Below are positions 8,088-17,638 of a DNA stretch of 64,000 bases, piece by piece. The stretch covers positions 1 through 64,000 of the forward strand of contig NZ_RCVQ01000012.1 in NCBI RefSeq assembly GCF_016107285.1, given 5' to 3'. Source of the DNA: Roseomonas sp. KE0001 (GTDB taxonomy: Bacteria; Pseudomonadota; Alphaproteobacteria; Acetobacterales; Acetobacteraceae). Both the position numbers and the translations under genes were made by a program. The notes beneath the pieces were generated by a model. The model searched no databases. It saw only the letters and a program-made list of their open reading frames with translations, and was not told the DNA's origin. Within the stretch, counting starts at the first letter, position 1. The number at the start of each line of letters is the position of its first letter.

Positions 8088-8987
8088 TCAGGAGACCGGG
8101 TCGGTCTCCGCCTCCAGCGCCTGCCTGGCCTCCGCCATGGCCTTCAGGCCCGCCTCGGTCATCTTCGGGTAATGCGGATCGATGCCCTCGAGCGCCTCGA
8201 TCATGGCCTCGACGACGATCAGCCGGGTCATCCACTTCTGGTCCGCCGGCACCACATACCAGGGCGCGTGCGGCGCGGCGGTGGCGCGGATCGCCGCCTC
8301 ATAAGCCTCCTGATAGGCCGTCCAGTGCCGCCGCTCGGCGATGTCTGAAGGCTCCAGCTTCCAGTTCTTCTCGGGCTCGCGGATGCGGTCGAGGAAGCGT
8401 CGGCGCTGCTCCTCCGGGCTCAGGTGCAGGAAGAACTTCAGAACCACCATGCCCTGCCGCGCGAGATAGCGCTCATAGGCGGCGATATCCTCCAGCCGCT
8501 GGTCCCAGATCTCCGGCGAGACCACCTCGGGCGGCAGCTTCTGCCGCTCCAGGATGGAGGGATGCAACCGCACCACCAGCACCTCCTCATACCAGGAGCG
8601 GTTGTGGATGCCGATCATCCCGCGACTCGGCAGGCGCAGCACATGACGGCGCATGAAGTCCATGTCGAGTTCGACCGGCCCCGGCGCCTTGAAGGCATGG
8701 ACCTGACAACCCTGCGGATTGAGGCCGGTGAACACGTGCTTGATGGCCCCGTCCTTGCCCGCGGCGTCCATCGCCTGGAACATGACGAAGACCGCGTGGC
8801 GGTCCTGGGCGTAGAGCCGATCCTGCAGTTCCGAGAGGCGGGCCACGCCTTCCTGCAGCAGCTTCTTGGCATCGCCGCGATCCAGGTCGTCGGTCTTGTG
8901 TCGGGTCGGGTGGTCGGCCAGCCGGAAGTCCTTGCCGTGCTCGACGCGGCAGGCGGCGGTAAGGCGTTGAGCGATGTCGCGGGGCAT
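8088..8987 (-). CDS. PPK2-family polyphosphate:nucleotide phosphotransferase
   Basis: A 299-residue single-domain PPK2 enzyme, which moves phosphate between polyphosphate and nucleotides. The Walker A-like loop MDAAGKDGAIKHV (about residues 73-85), the NPQGCQVHAFK stretch, the Walker B/lid region SRGMIGIHNRSWYEEVLVVRLHP and FLHLSPEEQRRRFLDR (RIREPEKNWKLEPSD lid) are all present. The pattern FQAMDAAGKDG followed by NPQG is that of the subgroup that can phosphorylate AMP and ADP from polyphosphate. I assign the subgroup from memory. It ends opposite the stress-protein group, across a strong hairpin. Confidence 0.92.
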   Translation of the reverse strand: MPRDIAQRLTAACRVEHGKDFRLADHPTRHKTDDLDRGDAKKLLQEGVARLSELQDRLYAQDRHAVFVMFQAMDAAGKDGAIKHVFTGLNPQGCQVHAFKAPGPVELDMDFMRRHVLRLPSRGMIGIHNRSWYEEVLVVRLHPSILERQKLPPEVVSPEIWDQRLEDIAAYERYLARQGMVVLKFFLHLSPEEQRRRFLDRIREPEKNWKLEPSDIAERRHWTAYQEAYEAAIRATAAPHAPWYVVPADQKWMTRLIVVEAMIEALEGIDPHYPKMTEAGLKAMAEARQALEAETDPVS

Positions 8988-9106
8988 GGGGCGTCCTTCT
9001 TCTGCACGGCGCGCGCCCTCCCGCCGCCTCCGCGCGCGGGGTCGCCGCCGGAAGGCTAGCGCGACGATCCCCCGCCGGGTTGCCGCCGCGCCCCGGGGGG
9101 GGTGGT

Positions 9107-9532
9107 TCAGGGAAGCACGACGATGGTGACGCTGCGCGCCTCGCGGTTGGGCGTGCGGGTGGCGAAGCCCGGGTTGCGCGCCTCGGCGCGGATGCGGTCC
9201 CGTTCGATGCCATGCTCGACGGAGAGCATCTCCGAGATCTCCCGCGCCCGCTGTGCCGCGAGTTGGGTGCTGGTGGCCTGCCCCCCTTCCCGCACCGCAT
9301 GTCCGAGGACGCAGAGGTTGCGGGCCGGATTCTCCCGGGCCAGGGCGGCGGCGGCCGCCACCGGGGTGCGGGCGGCCTCGCCCGGCCGGGCGCTGCGGGG
9401 CGCGAAGGGCACCTCGAAGACATCGTCCTCCAGCTTCTCGGCGCCGACGCAGTTGAACTCGCGCGGCTGCGCCAGCGCGGCGGAACTGGCGGCCAGGGCC
9501 AGCAGGAGGGCCGGCAACAGAAGAGGCATCAT
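9107..9532 (-). CDS. Secreted OmpA-C-like protein
   Basis: A 141-residue exported protein. It starts MMPLLLPALLLALAASSAALA (signal peptide, likely cut after ALA), giving a mature part of about 120 residues. The C-terminal half has the OmpA/MotB peptidoglycan-binding pattern in outline: LCVLGHAVREGG, then LAAQRAREISEMLSVEHGIERDRIRAEARNPGFA, then NREARSVTIVVLP. The asparagine/aspartate residues of a canonical OmpA domain are not all obvious, so peptidoglycan binding is likely but unproven. The start overlaps the stop of the upstream JmjC gene (ATGA), so the pair is translationally coupled. Confidence 0.72.
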   Translation of the reverse strand: MMPLLLPALLLALAASSAALAQPREFNCVGAEKLEDDVFEVPFAPRSARPGEAARTPVAAAAALARENPARNLCVLGHAVREGGQATSTQLAAQRAREISEMLSVEHGIERDRIRAEARNPGFATRTPNREARSVTIVVLP

Positions 9533-10767
9533 GTCGGGGCCAGGACTCCGGACTGGGCCAGGCGCCGCAGCAGCGCGGCGGCCTCCACGGCGGGATGGGC
9601 CGAACGCAACTCGGTCTCGGTACTGTCCGGGCGGCTCAGCAGCCAGTTCGCCGCCTCGGCCTCGGCGGGGGCGAGCGTCACCGCCCCGCCCGGCGCCTTC
9701 AGCACCCATTCGGCGCCGCGCCGCACCGCCTTGGCCCCCGGCACCAGCACGCGGAAGGCCGCGCCCTCGGCCTCGGCACCCCCTCCGGCGGGGCCGGCAC
9801 CGGCCGCCGCCGGGGCGATGCCGCGCGCCGCCAGCAGGTCGTTGCCGCCCCGGCGATGGCGGTAGTCGGCGACGAACTTCGCCAGCACCTCCATCACCTT
9901 CGGGTCGCGCGTCAGCTCCGACAGGCGCTGGCCCAGCTGCGCGGCGCGGCTGGTGAGGGCGAACCTCGCCGCCGCGCTGCCGTCCTGCCGCGGCAGGGGC
10001 TGGCGGAAGGCGGGCTCGTACAGCACCCGCTCCAGCAGCATGTTCATCAGGTCCATCCCCAGCGGCGCACTGACGCCATAGGCGATGTGGACCGAGCTCG
10101 GCGCCTCGGCCAGGGCGTCATGGTACCAGCCGCGCGGCAGGTAGAGCAGGTCGCCGGCCTTCACCGTCACCTTGCCGCGCAGCCTCCCCTTGGCCTGGTC
10201 GTGATGCGCCTGGCCCAGGCTGCGGAAGGCGGGATGGGCGATCGGCCATTCGGCCCGCCCCTCCCAGATGTTCCAACTCTTCTCGCCCTCGACCTGGACG
10301 GCCCAGACGTCATGCGTGTCGAAATGGGAGGGGAAGGCCTTATGGCTCTGCCAGGAGATGTAGACATTGGCCTGGGCCTTGCCGAGCCCGGCCTCCTCCA
10401 GCGCGTCCGAGACGGCGGCGAGGCCCGGCGTCAGGCTGTCCACGTCGTTCATCACGATCGAGGCGCCGCGCCCGACCCATTGCGCCACCATCCGCGCATC
10501 CGGCTGCTGCACCGGGGTGTTGTCCCGCCCGGTGGCGCGGACGCAGTACTGCTCGGGCGGCACCGGCGTGCCGTCCAGCACCAGCTTGAGCGACTGGCTG
10601 GACCAGATGTGCGTCTGGTCCAGCAGGCGGTTGATCTGCCGCCAGGACAGCACCGCGGCGAACTTGGCGGCGCCGCCCTGAACGTGCAGCGGCTGCTTGT
10701 CATAATACTCGGCGAAGAACTGCTCCGGCGTGATCGGGGCGAGGAGATCGGCGAGCGTCAGGGTCAT
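9529..10767 (-). CDS. JmjC-domain (cupin-like) 2-oxoglutarate/Fe(II) oxygenase, ribosomal-oxygenase type
   Basis: A 412-residue protein of the bacterial JmjC group related to YcfD/MINA53-type ribosomal oxygenases. The cupin core runs over about residues 95-250. It has the metal-binding pair HFDTHD (near 153-158), then WAVQVEGEKSWNIWEG, then the distal histidine in LLYLPRGWYHDALAE. The C-terminal about 150 residues fit the winged-helix-like extension of this group. Known relatives hydroxylate a ribosomal-protein residue; the target here is unknown. It is coupled to the downstream OmpA-like gene and divergent from NAD-GDH. Confidence 0.82.
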   Translation of the reverse strand: MTLTLADLLAPITPEQFFAEYYDKQPLHVQGGAAKFAAVLSWRQINRLLDQTHIWSSQSLKLVLDGTPVPPEQYCVRATGRDNTPVQQPDARMVAQWVGRGASIVMNDVDSLTPGLAAVSDALEEAGLGKAQANVYISWQSHKAFPSHFDTHDVWAVQVEGEKSWNIWEGRAEWPIAHPAFRSLGQAHHDQAKGRLRGKVTVKAGDLLYLPRGWYHDALAEAPSSVHIAYGVSAPLGMDLMNMLLERVLYEPAFRQPLPRQDGSAAARFALTSRAAQLGQRLSELTRDPKVMEVLAKFVADYRHRRGGNDLLAARGIAPAAAGAGPAGGGAEAEGAAFRVLVPGAKAVRRGAEWVLKAPGGAVTLAPAEAEAANWLLSRPDSTETELRSAHPAVEAAALLRRLAQSGVLAPT

Positions 10768-10973
10768 GGCCGCAGGTTAACCCTGGAAGGGCGGCGGCGG
10801 CCAGGGGGGTCGAGGAGGGGTCCGGCTCCCCCTGACATCTCCTCTCCGACCGCCCATCGACGCCAAAGAATCATGCAGCCTGCCAAGAAAAGCGGCACGC
10901 CATGCCTTGAACCGGATAGCCCGGCGGCCGATCCTGCCAGAAGGGCTGAAACCGAGCGAAGGAGGCGAAGGGC

Positions 10974-13900
10974 ATGCCGGAAGGCGATATCCACGGTGGC
11001 GGGGTACGCGTCGAGCTGCTGCGCGCGGCTGTCGAGGCCCTGCACCGACACGCGCCCGACCTCCCCCCGGCGGCCACCGAACTGCTGCACCGGCTGAGCG
11101 AGGCCCTGCCCACCGCGGAGCTGGCGGCCGAGCCGCCGGAACGGCTGGCCCGGGCCGCCGCCAGCCTTTTCGCCCATGCCGCCGAGCGGCAGCCCGGCAG
11201 CGCCAAGGTGCGGCTCCTGCCGCCGGGGCCCGGGCGGGGCGCCGTGGCGGTGGCCGAGATCGCCACCGAGGACATGCCCTTCCTGGTCGACAGCGTCCTG
11301 GCGGCCCTGGCGCTCTCCGGCCGCACGCCGCACCGGCTCCTGCATCCGGTGCTGCGCGTCCGGCGCGACGCGGCCGGGCGGCTGCTCGAATTCGCCCCCG
11401 AGGGCACTGCCGAAAGCCTGATGCATATCGAGATCGCCCCCGGCCAAGCGCGCCAGATCGGCGGCGGCGAGCCGCCGCGGGAGGGCTGGGCGGCCACCGA
11501 GGCGGCGCTGAACCGCGCCCTGACCGAGGTCCGGCTGGCGGTGCGGGACTTCCCCGCCGTGCTGGAGCGGCTCCGTCAGGCCGGCGGGGAGATCGGCGCC
11601 GGCGGCGATGCGGGCGCCGATATCGAGGCCGGCCGCGCCTTCCTCGCCTGGCTCGCGGAGGACAACTTCGTCTTTCTCGGCCACCGGCTGATCCGCTTCG
11701 GCCGTGACGGCGCGCCGGACATGGCGGAGGATCACCTGGGCCTGCTGCGCGACGAGAGCCTGCCGGTCTTCGATGCGCTGCGCGACCTCGCCGCCGTGCC
11801 GCCCGCCGTGCGCGCCTCGCTGCGGGAAGGCGCGCCGCTGGCCATCGCCAAGGCCAATATGCGCGCCCGCGTGCATCGCCCGCAGCATGCCGACGTGATC
11901 GCCACCAAGGTCTTCGGCCCCGGCGGCGAGGTCGCCGGGGTGCGACTCTTCCTCGGCCTCTTCGCCGCCTCGGCGTATAATCGCAACCCGCGCAGCATTC
12001 CCTGGCTCGCCTCCAAGGTGGAGCGCATCCTGGCCATGGCGGGGGTGCAGCCCGACAGCCATGACGGCCGCGCGCTGCGCAACATCCTCGACACCTGGCC
12101 GCGCGACGAGCTGTTCCAGGCCGACGACGCCTCGGTCCTGGCCGGCGCCCACCGGGCGCTCGACCTGTTCATCCGCCCGCGCCCGGCGCTGTCGATCCGC
12201 CGCGACCCCTTCGAGCGCTTCATCTCGGCCATCGCCTGGCTGCCGCGCGACACCTTCGACACCCGCCTGCGCGAGAAGGTCGGCGGCATCATCGCCCGCG
12301 CCTTCGGCGGCCGCCTCTCCGCCTTCCACATCGCGCTCGGCGACACGCCGCTGGCACGGGTGCACTACATCATCGGCACGGTGCCGGGCGCCGTGGCCGA
12401 GGTGGAGGACACGGCGCTGGAGGCGGCCGTCGCCCAGGCCGCCCGCTCCTTCGCCGACCGGCTGGGCGAGGCGCTGACCGCCGAGCGCGGCGAGGCCGCC
12501 GCCGCCGAGGCCGTGGCCCGCTGGGGCGAGGCCTTCCCCGATGCCTATGCCGACCTCCACAGCGCCGAAACCGCGCTGGCCGACCTGCGGCTGGTGGAGG
12601 CGGCCACGGCGACCGGCCGCCCGGCGGCGCGGATCGAGCGACGCCCCGGCACCGGCCGGCGCAGCCTGGTGCTCCGCCTGGCCCATCCCGGCGGGCCGGT
12701 TCCGCTGGCCGATGTGCTGCCGGTCTTCGAGAGCCTGGACCTGCGCGCCATCGAGGAATGGCCCTTCCACCTGCGCGAGGGCGAGACGACCCGCGCCGTG
12801 CTGCATGTCTTCAACTTGGAAACCGGCGGCGAGCTCGACGAGGAGCGCTTCCCGCTCCTGCTGGAGGCGCTGGAGGCGCTGCAGTCCGGCCGGGCGGAAG
12901 TGGACGGCTTCAACCGGCTGGTGCCGCGGGCCGGCCTGGCCTGGCGCGAGGCCTGGCTGCTGCGCGCCCTGTTCCGCTGGCTGAAGCAGCTCGGCTTCAC
13001 CTTCGCGCAAGGCTCGGTCGAGGCGGCGCTGGCCGCCACGCCGCAGGCCGCGCGGCTGCTGATCGACCTGTTCCATGCCCGCTTCGACCCTGCCCCGGAG
13101 GGCGATCGCGCGGCGGCCGAGGACCGCGCCGAGGCCGCCTGGGCGGCGCTGATGGAGACGATCGAGGACCCGGATGCCGACCGCATCCTCTCGCGCCTGC
13201 GCACCGCCCTCGAGGCCGTGCTGCGGACCAACTTCTATCAGGACAAGCCCTATCTGGCGCTGAAGATCGACAGCGCGAAGGGCGGCGAGATGCCGGCGCC
13301 GCGCCCCTGGCGCGAGATCTTCGTGCACGCCCCGCACATGGAGGGCTGCCATCTGCGCGCCGGTCCGGTGGCGCGCGGCGGCATCCGCTGGTCCGACCGT
13401 CGCGAGGATTTCCGCACCGAGATCCTGGGGCTGATGAAGGCGCAGCGGCTCAAGAACGTCGTCATCGTGCCGACCGGCGCCAAGGGCGGCTTCGTGCTGA
13501 AGGGCACCGTGCCGCCGGCCAGCGACCGCGAGGCCTTCATGGCCACCGGCATCGCCGCCTACCGGACGCTGATCCGCGCCATGCTGGACGTGACCGACAA
13601 CCTGAAGGGCGAGGCCGTGGTGCCGCCGCCCCTGGTGGTCCGCCGCGATGGCGACGACCCCTATATCGTCGCCGCCGCCGACAAGGGCACGGCGACCTTC
13701 AGCGACATCGCCAACGGGCTGGCGCAGGAATACGGCTTCTGGCTGGACGACGCCTTCGCCTCCGGCGGCAGCCAGGGCTACGACCACAAGGCCATGGGCA
13801 TCACCGCCAAGGGTACCTGGGTGATGATCGGGCGGCACTTCGCCGAGATGGGCCACGACATCCAGGCCGAGCCCTTCAGCATGGTGGGCGTCGGCGACAT

Positions 13901-15674
13901 GTCGGGCGACGTCTTCGGCAACGGGCTGCTGGTGTCCCGCAAGACCCGGCTGCTGGCGGCCTTCGACCACCGCCACATCTTCATCGACCCCGACCCGGAC
14001 CCGGAACGCTCCTATGCCGAGCGCGCCCGGCTCTTCGCCCTGCCGCGCTCCTCCTGGGCGGATTACGATGTCCGGCTGGTCAGCGAAGGGGGCGGCGTCT
14101 ATCCGCGCAACGCCCGCTCCATCCCCCTCTCCGCGCAGGCGCGCGCCCTGCTCGGCATCGCGCAGAAGAAGCCCGATCCGGCGACGGTGATGAAGGCGAT
14201 CCTGCGGGCGAAGGTGGACCTGCTCTACTTCGGCGGCATCGGCACCTACATCAAGGCCGCCTCCGAGAGTCAGGCCGAGGCCGGCGACCGCGCCAACGAC
14301 GCCATCCGCGTCGACGGGCGCGAGGTGCGCGCCCGGGTCATCGGCGAGGGCGCCAATCTCGGCGTCACCCAGGCCGGGCGCATCGAGGCGGCGCGGCACG
14401 GGGCGGAGGGCCATGGCGTGCGCCTCAACACCGACGCGCTCGACAATTCCGCCGGCGTCTCGACCTCGGATCACGAGGTGAACATCAAGATCCTGCTGTC
14501 GGACGCCATCGCCGCCGGGGCGCTGACGCTGCGCCAGCGCGACGAGTTGCTGCGCCGCATGACCGACGAGGTCGGCGCCCTGGTGCTGCGCGACAACACC
14601 GAGCAGTCGCTCGCCATCTCGCTGGAGGCGGCGGCGGGGGCGGAGGCGCTGCCGGCGCATGCGGCGCTGATGGCGCGGCTGGAGGGCATCGGCCTGCTGG
14701 ACCGCGCCGTGGCCGGCCTGCCGGACGCCGCGGCCCTGGCCGATCGTATCGCCGCCGGCCAGCCGCTCACCCGGCCGGAACTGTCCGCGCTGCTCCCCTT
14801 CGCCAAGCTGTGGCTGGCCGAGGCGATCGAGGCCGGCGACCTGCCGGACGATCCGGCCCTGCTGCCGCTGCTGGAGGAGTATTTCCCCACCGAGCTGCGG
14901 CGCGACTTCGCCCCCTTCATCGCCCGCCACCGGCTGCGGCGCGAATTGCTGGCGACCATCCTGGCCAATGCCGTGGCCAACCGCCTGGGCCCGGCCGAGC
15001 TGGCCCGCCTCGCCGCGGGCAGCGAGCCCGGCAGCGTCGCCCGCGCCGCCATCCTGGCCGACCGGCTGTTCGGGCTGGAGGAGGCGGCGCGGGCCGCCGA
15101 TGCCGCCCCGGCGCCGGCGGCGGAGCGCTACGGCGCCCTGCTGGCGCTGCGGCAGCTGCAGGCGGCGACGGCGCGCGACCTGCTGGCCATGCCGGAGACG
15201 GAGCTGCCCCTGCGCGACGCGCTGGACCGGCTGCGGCCGGGCGTCGCCAGCCTGGTCTCCACCGAGACCGCCACCGCCGAGCCGGCCGCCCCGGGCCTGC
15301 CGGAGCAGGTGGCGCGGCTGGCCGCAGCGGCGCCCGCCCTGGCGGCGGCGCCGGCCATCATCCGGCTCGCCACCGAGGCCGGGGTGCCGCCGGCCCAGGC
15401 GGCGGCGGCCTGGCGGGAGGCGGGGGACGGCTTCCATCTGACGGCGCTGCGGCAGGCGGCGAACCGCGCCGTCGCCACCGGCCCCTTCGGCACCCGCGCC
15501 AAGGCGGCGCTGCTGGACGACCTCGCGGGGCTGCAGGCCCGGCTGGCCGGGGCCGCGCTGCGCGGCGCCCTGCCCCGGGCGGAGGCGGCCATCCGCATCG
15601 CCCAGGAAGCGGCGGCGCGGCCCGACCTCGCCGGCGTCACCGTGGCGGTGCGGGAGCTGGCCAAGGTGGCCTGA
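10974..15674 (+). CDS. gdhB: NAD-specific glutamate dehydrogenase, large (about 180 kDa) type
   Basis: A 1566-residue enzyme that oxidatively deaminates glutamate to 2-oxoglutarate and ammonium with NAD. The N-terminal about 700 residues are the regulatory ACT-like segments of this class. The catalytic part holds GPVARGGIRWSDRREDFR, KAQRLKNVVIVPTGAKGGFVLK and DVFGNGLLVSRK in the expected order, followed by a long alanine/leucine-rich helical C-terminus. The start at 10974 has GAAGGAGGCGAAGG upstream. Length and domain order match the single-gene class common in alphaproteobacteria. No regulator is adjacent. The long open frames on the opposite strand here are GC-bias shadows. Confidence 0.96.
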   Translation: MPEGDIHGGGVRVELLRAAVEALHRHAPDLPPAATELLHRLSEALPTAELAAEPPERLARAAASLFAHAAERQPGSAKVRLLPPGPGRGAVAVAEIATEDMPFLVDSVLAALALSGRTPHRLLHPVLRVRRDAAGRLLEFAPEGTAESLMHIEIAPGQARQIGGGEPPREGWAATEAALNRALTEVRLAVRDFPAVLERLRQAGGEIGAGGDAGADIEAGRAFLAWLAEDNFVFLGHRLIRFGRDGAPDMAEDHLGLLRDESLPVFDALRDLAAVPPAVRASLREGAPLAIAKANMRARVHRPQHADVIATKVFGPGGEVAGVRLFLGLFAASAYNRNPRSIPWLASKVERILAMAGVQPDSHDGRALRNILDTWPRDELFQADDASVLAGAHRALDLFIRPRPALSIRRDPFERFISAIAWLPRDTFDTRLREKVGGIIARAFGGRLSAFHIALGDTPLARVHYIIGTVPGAVAEVEDTALEAAVAQAARSFADRLGEALTAERGEAAAAEAVARWGEAFPDAYADLHSAETALADLRLVEAATATGRPAARIERRPGTGRRSLVLRLAHPGGPVPLADVLPVFESLDLRAIEEWPFHLREGETTRAVLHVFNLETGGELDEERFPLLLEALEALQSGRAEVDGFNRLVPRAGLAWREAWLLRALFRWLKQLGFTFAQGSVEAALAATPQAARLLIDLFHARFDPAPEGDRAAAEDRAEAAWAALMETIEDPDADRILSRLRTALEAVLRTNFYQDKPYLALKIDSAKGGEMPAPRPWREIFVHAPHMEGCHLRAGPVARGGIRWSDRREDFRTEILGLMKAQRLKNVVIVPTGAKGGFVLKGTVPPASDREAFMATGIAAYRTLIRAMLDVTDNLKGEAVVPPPLVVRRDGDDPYIVAAADKGTATFSDIANGLAQEYGFWLDDAFASGGSQGYDHKAMGITAKGTWVMIGRHFAEMGHDIQAEPFSMVGVGDMSGDVFGNGLLVSRKTRLLAAFDHRHIFIDPDPDPERSYAERARLFALPRSSWADYDVRLVSEGGGVYPRNARSIPLSAQARALLGIAQKKPDPATVMKAILRAKVDLLYFGGIGTYIKAASESQAEAGDRANDAIRVDGREVRARVIGEGANLGVTQAGRIEAARHGAEGHGVRLNTDALDNSAGVSTSDHEVNIKILLSDAIAAGALTLRQRDELLRRMTDEVGALVLRDNTEQSLAISLEAAAGAEALPAHAALMARLEGIGLLDRAVAGLPDAAALADRIAAGQPLTRPELSALLPFAKLWLAEAIEAGDLPDDPALLPLLEEYFPTELRRDFAPFIARHRLRRELLATILANAVANRLGPAELARLAAGSEPGSVARAAILADRLFGLEEAARAADAAPAPAAERYGALLALRQLQAATARDLLAMPETELPLRDALDRLRPGVASLVSTETATAEPAAPGLPEQVARLAAAAPALAAAPAIIRLATEAGVPPAQAAAAWREAGDGFHLTALRQAANRAVATGPFGTRAKAALLDDLAGLQARLAGAALRGALPRAEAAIRIAQEAAARPDLAGVTVAVRELAKVA

Positions 15675-15748
15675 ACCCGGCCAGGGGCCGTGCGCTTTCC
15701 CTGGGCCATGGCCGGGCGCCCCCCTGGCCATGGCCGCCCCCACCGGGC

Positions 15749-17023
15749 ATGGTCACGCCCATGCCGGCATATCCGACCCTGAAGATCTGGGCCTGGGCGC
15801 TCTACGACTGGGCCAACAGCGCCTTTCCCACCGTTGTCTCCACCTTCGTCATCGCCGCCTACTTCACCCAGGGCATCGCCGCCACGCCCGCCGAGGGGCA
15901 GGCGATGTGGGGCTGGATGCAGACGGCGGCGGGCCTTGCCATCGCCCTCCTCTCCCCCGTGCTGGGCGCGGTGGCCGATGCCGGCGGGCGGCGGCGCGCC
16001 ATGCTGCTGCTCTGCACGCTGCTCACGGCCCTCTGCACCGGCCTTCTCTGGTTCGCCGAGCCCGATCCCGCCTTCGCCGTCCAGGCGCTGGTCTGCGTCG
16101 GCCTCGCCACGGTGGGGTTCGAGCTGGGCACGGTCTTCTACAACGCCATGCTGCCCGGCGTGGCACCCCCGGCGCGGCTCGGGCGCATCTCCGGCCTGGC
16201 CTGGGGGCTGGGCTATGCCGGGGGGCTGGCCTGCCTGGTGCTCTGCCTGCTGCTGCTGGTCCGGCCCGATCCCGCGCTCTTCGGCCTGGACCGCGACGCG
16301 GCCGAGCATCTGCGCGCCACCGCCCTGCTGGTCGCGGCCTGGATGCTGCTTTTCGGCTGGCCGGTGCTGGCCCTGCTCCCCGATCCGCCACCGCCGCGCC
16401 CGGGCTGGGCGGAGGCGGCGCGGCGCGGGCTGGACGAGATCGCCGGCGTGCTGCGCGGCCTGCCGCGCAACCCGGCCGTCGGCCGCTTCCTGCTGGCGCG
16501 GCTGTTCTACACCGACGGGCTCAACACCCTCTTCGCCTTCGGCGCCGTCTACGCCGCCGGTGTCTTCGGCATGGGCTTCGAGGAGATCCTGCTCTTCGGC
16601 ATCGCGCTCAACATCACCGCCGGCCTCGGCGCCGCCGGCTTCGGCCTGATCGAGGACCGGCTGGGCTCGCGGCGGACCATCCTGGCCGCGCTGGCCGCCC
16701 TGCTGATCCTCGGCCTCGGCCTGGTGCTGACCACGGACAAGACGCTCTTCTGGGGGCTGGCGCTGCTGCTCGGCCTGTTCCTCGGCCCGGCGCAGTCGGC
16801 CTCGCGCAGCTACATGGCGCAGCTCGCCCCGCCCGGCGAGGTGGCGGCGCATTTCGGCCTCTTCGCGCTCTCGGGCCGCATCACCGGCTTCCTGGGTCCG
16901 GCCGCCCTGGCGGCGGTGACCACGGCGACGCAGAGCCAGCGCGCCGGCATGGCCACGGTGCTGGTCTTCCTGGCGCTCGGCGCCGTCATCCTGCTGACGG
17001 TGCGGGAGCCGCGGCGCGCATGA
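15749..17023 (+). CDS. MFS transporter, UMF1/Atg22-like family
   Basis: A 424-residue inner-membrane carrier with about 11-12 predicted spans. The N-terminus IWAWALYDWANSAFPTVVSTFVIAAYF is the hallmark of the UMF1/Atg22-like group. Other signs are the MFS loop GAVADAGGRRRAMLLL, GFELGTVFYNAMLPGVAPPARLGRISGLAWGLGYAGG, and the second-half loop GLIEDRLGSRRTIL. The substrate is unknown; eukaryotic Atg22 exports amino acids from the vacuole. A second ATG at 15761 would remove four residues. Its stop overlaps the start of the phosphatase gene (ATGA). Confidence 0.9.
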   Translation: MVTPMPAYPTLKIWAWALYDWANSAFPTVVSTFVIAAYFTQGIAATPAEGQAMWGWMQTAAGLAIALLSPVLGAVADAGGRRRAMLLLCTLLTALCTGLLWFAEPDPAFAVQALVCVGLATVGFELGTVFYNAMLPGVAPPARLGRISGLAWGLGYAGGLACLVLCLLLLVRPDPALFGLDRDAAEHLRATALLVAAWMLLFGWPVLALLPDPPPPRPGWAEAARRGLDEIAGVLRGLPRNPAVGRFLLARLFYTDGLNTLFAFGAVYAAGVFGMGFEEILLFGIALNITAGLGAAGFGLIEDRLGSRRTILAALAALLILGLGLVLTTDKTLFWGLALLLGLFLGPAQSASRSYMAQLAPPGEVAAHFGLFALSGRITGFLGPAALAAVTTATQSQRAGMATVLVFLALGAVILLTVREPRRA

Positions 17024-17604
17024 GCCTCGTCCATCTGATCACCCATCCCGAGGTCGCCATCGACCCCGCCATCCCGGTGCCGGACTGGGGCCTGTCGGAG
17101 CGCGGCCGGGTGCGGGCCCTGGCCATGCCGCGCCAGAGCTGGGCCCGAAGGCTGCGGCTCGTCGCCAGCAGCGCGGAGCGCAAGGCGCGCGAGACGGCGG
17201 CGATCCTGGCCGCGCCGCTCGGGCTCGAGGTCGTGGTCGATGCCGGACTCGGCGAGAATGACCGCAGCGCCACCGGCTTCCTGCCCGGCCCGGAGTTCGA
17301 GGCCACGGCGGACCTGTTCTTCGCCCATCCCGAGGTGAGCATCCGGGGTTGGGAGCGCGCCGTCGATGCCCAGGCCCGCATGGTGGCGGCGGTCGGGCGG
17401 GTGCTGGGCCTGGCCGGAACGCCGGGCGATATCGCCATCGTCGCGCATGGCGCGGTGGGAGCGCTGCTGCTCTGCCACCTGGCGGGACAGCCGATCAGCC
17501 GCGCGGCGGACCAACCGGGCGAGGGTGGCGGGAACATCTTCACCTTCGGTCGCCAGGACCGCGCGCTGCGGCAGGGCTGGCGGCGGATCGAGGCGGCGTC
17601 CTAG
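17020..17604 (+). CDS. Histidine phosphatase family protein with an altered RHG motif
   Basis: A 194-residue protein of the phosphoglycerate-mutase-like fold. The nucleophile motif is LITHPEV instead of the usual RHGE/RHAE: the histidine is kept but the arginine before it is threonine. The second-half motif IVAHGAVGALLL keeps its histidine. The SSAERKARETAAIL stretch matches the family SxxxRAxxTA segment, giving a phosphate-binding arginine. It starts inside the stop of the MFS gene and is co-translated with it. Whether the threonine lowers phosphatase activity is open; the substrate is unknown. Confidence 0.82.
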   Translation: MSLVHLITHPEVAIDPAIPVPDWGLSERGRVRALAMPRQSWARRLRLVASSAERKARETAAILAAPLGLEVVVDAGLGENDRSATGFLPGPEFEATADLFFAHPEVSIRGWERAVDAQARMVAAVGRVLGLAGTPGDIAIVAHGAVGALLLCHLAGQPISRAADQPGEGGGNIFTFGRQDRALRQGWRRIEAAS

Positions 17605-17638
17605 CCCGGGCGGAGCGCCCGCGGCGAGCCCGCTTCCT

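Noticed and set aside
10764-15743. 1659-codon open frame on the minus strand opposite NAD-GDH, and similar long antisense frames opposite ftsK, serA and fdnG
   Set aside because: The product is Gln/Arg/Gly/His-rich low-complexity sequence with no domain. Such frames arise on the strand opposite genes with G/C-rich third positions.
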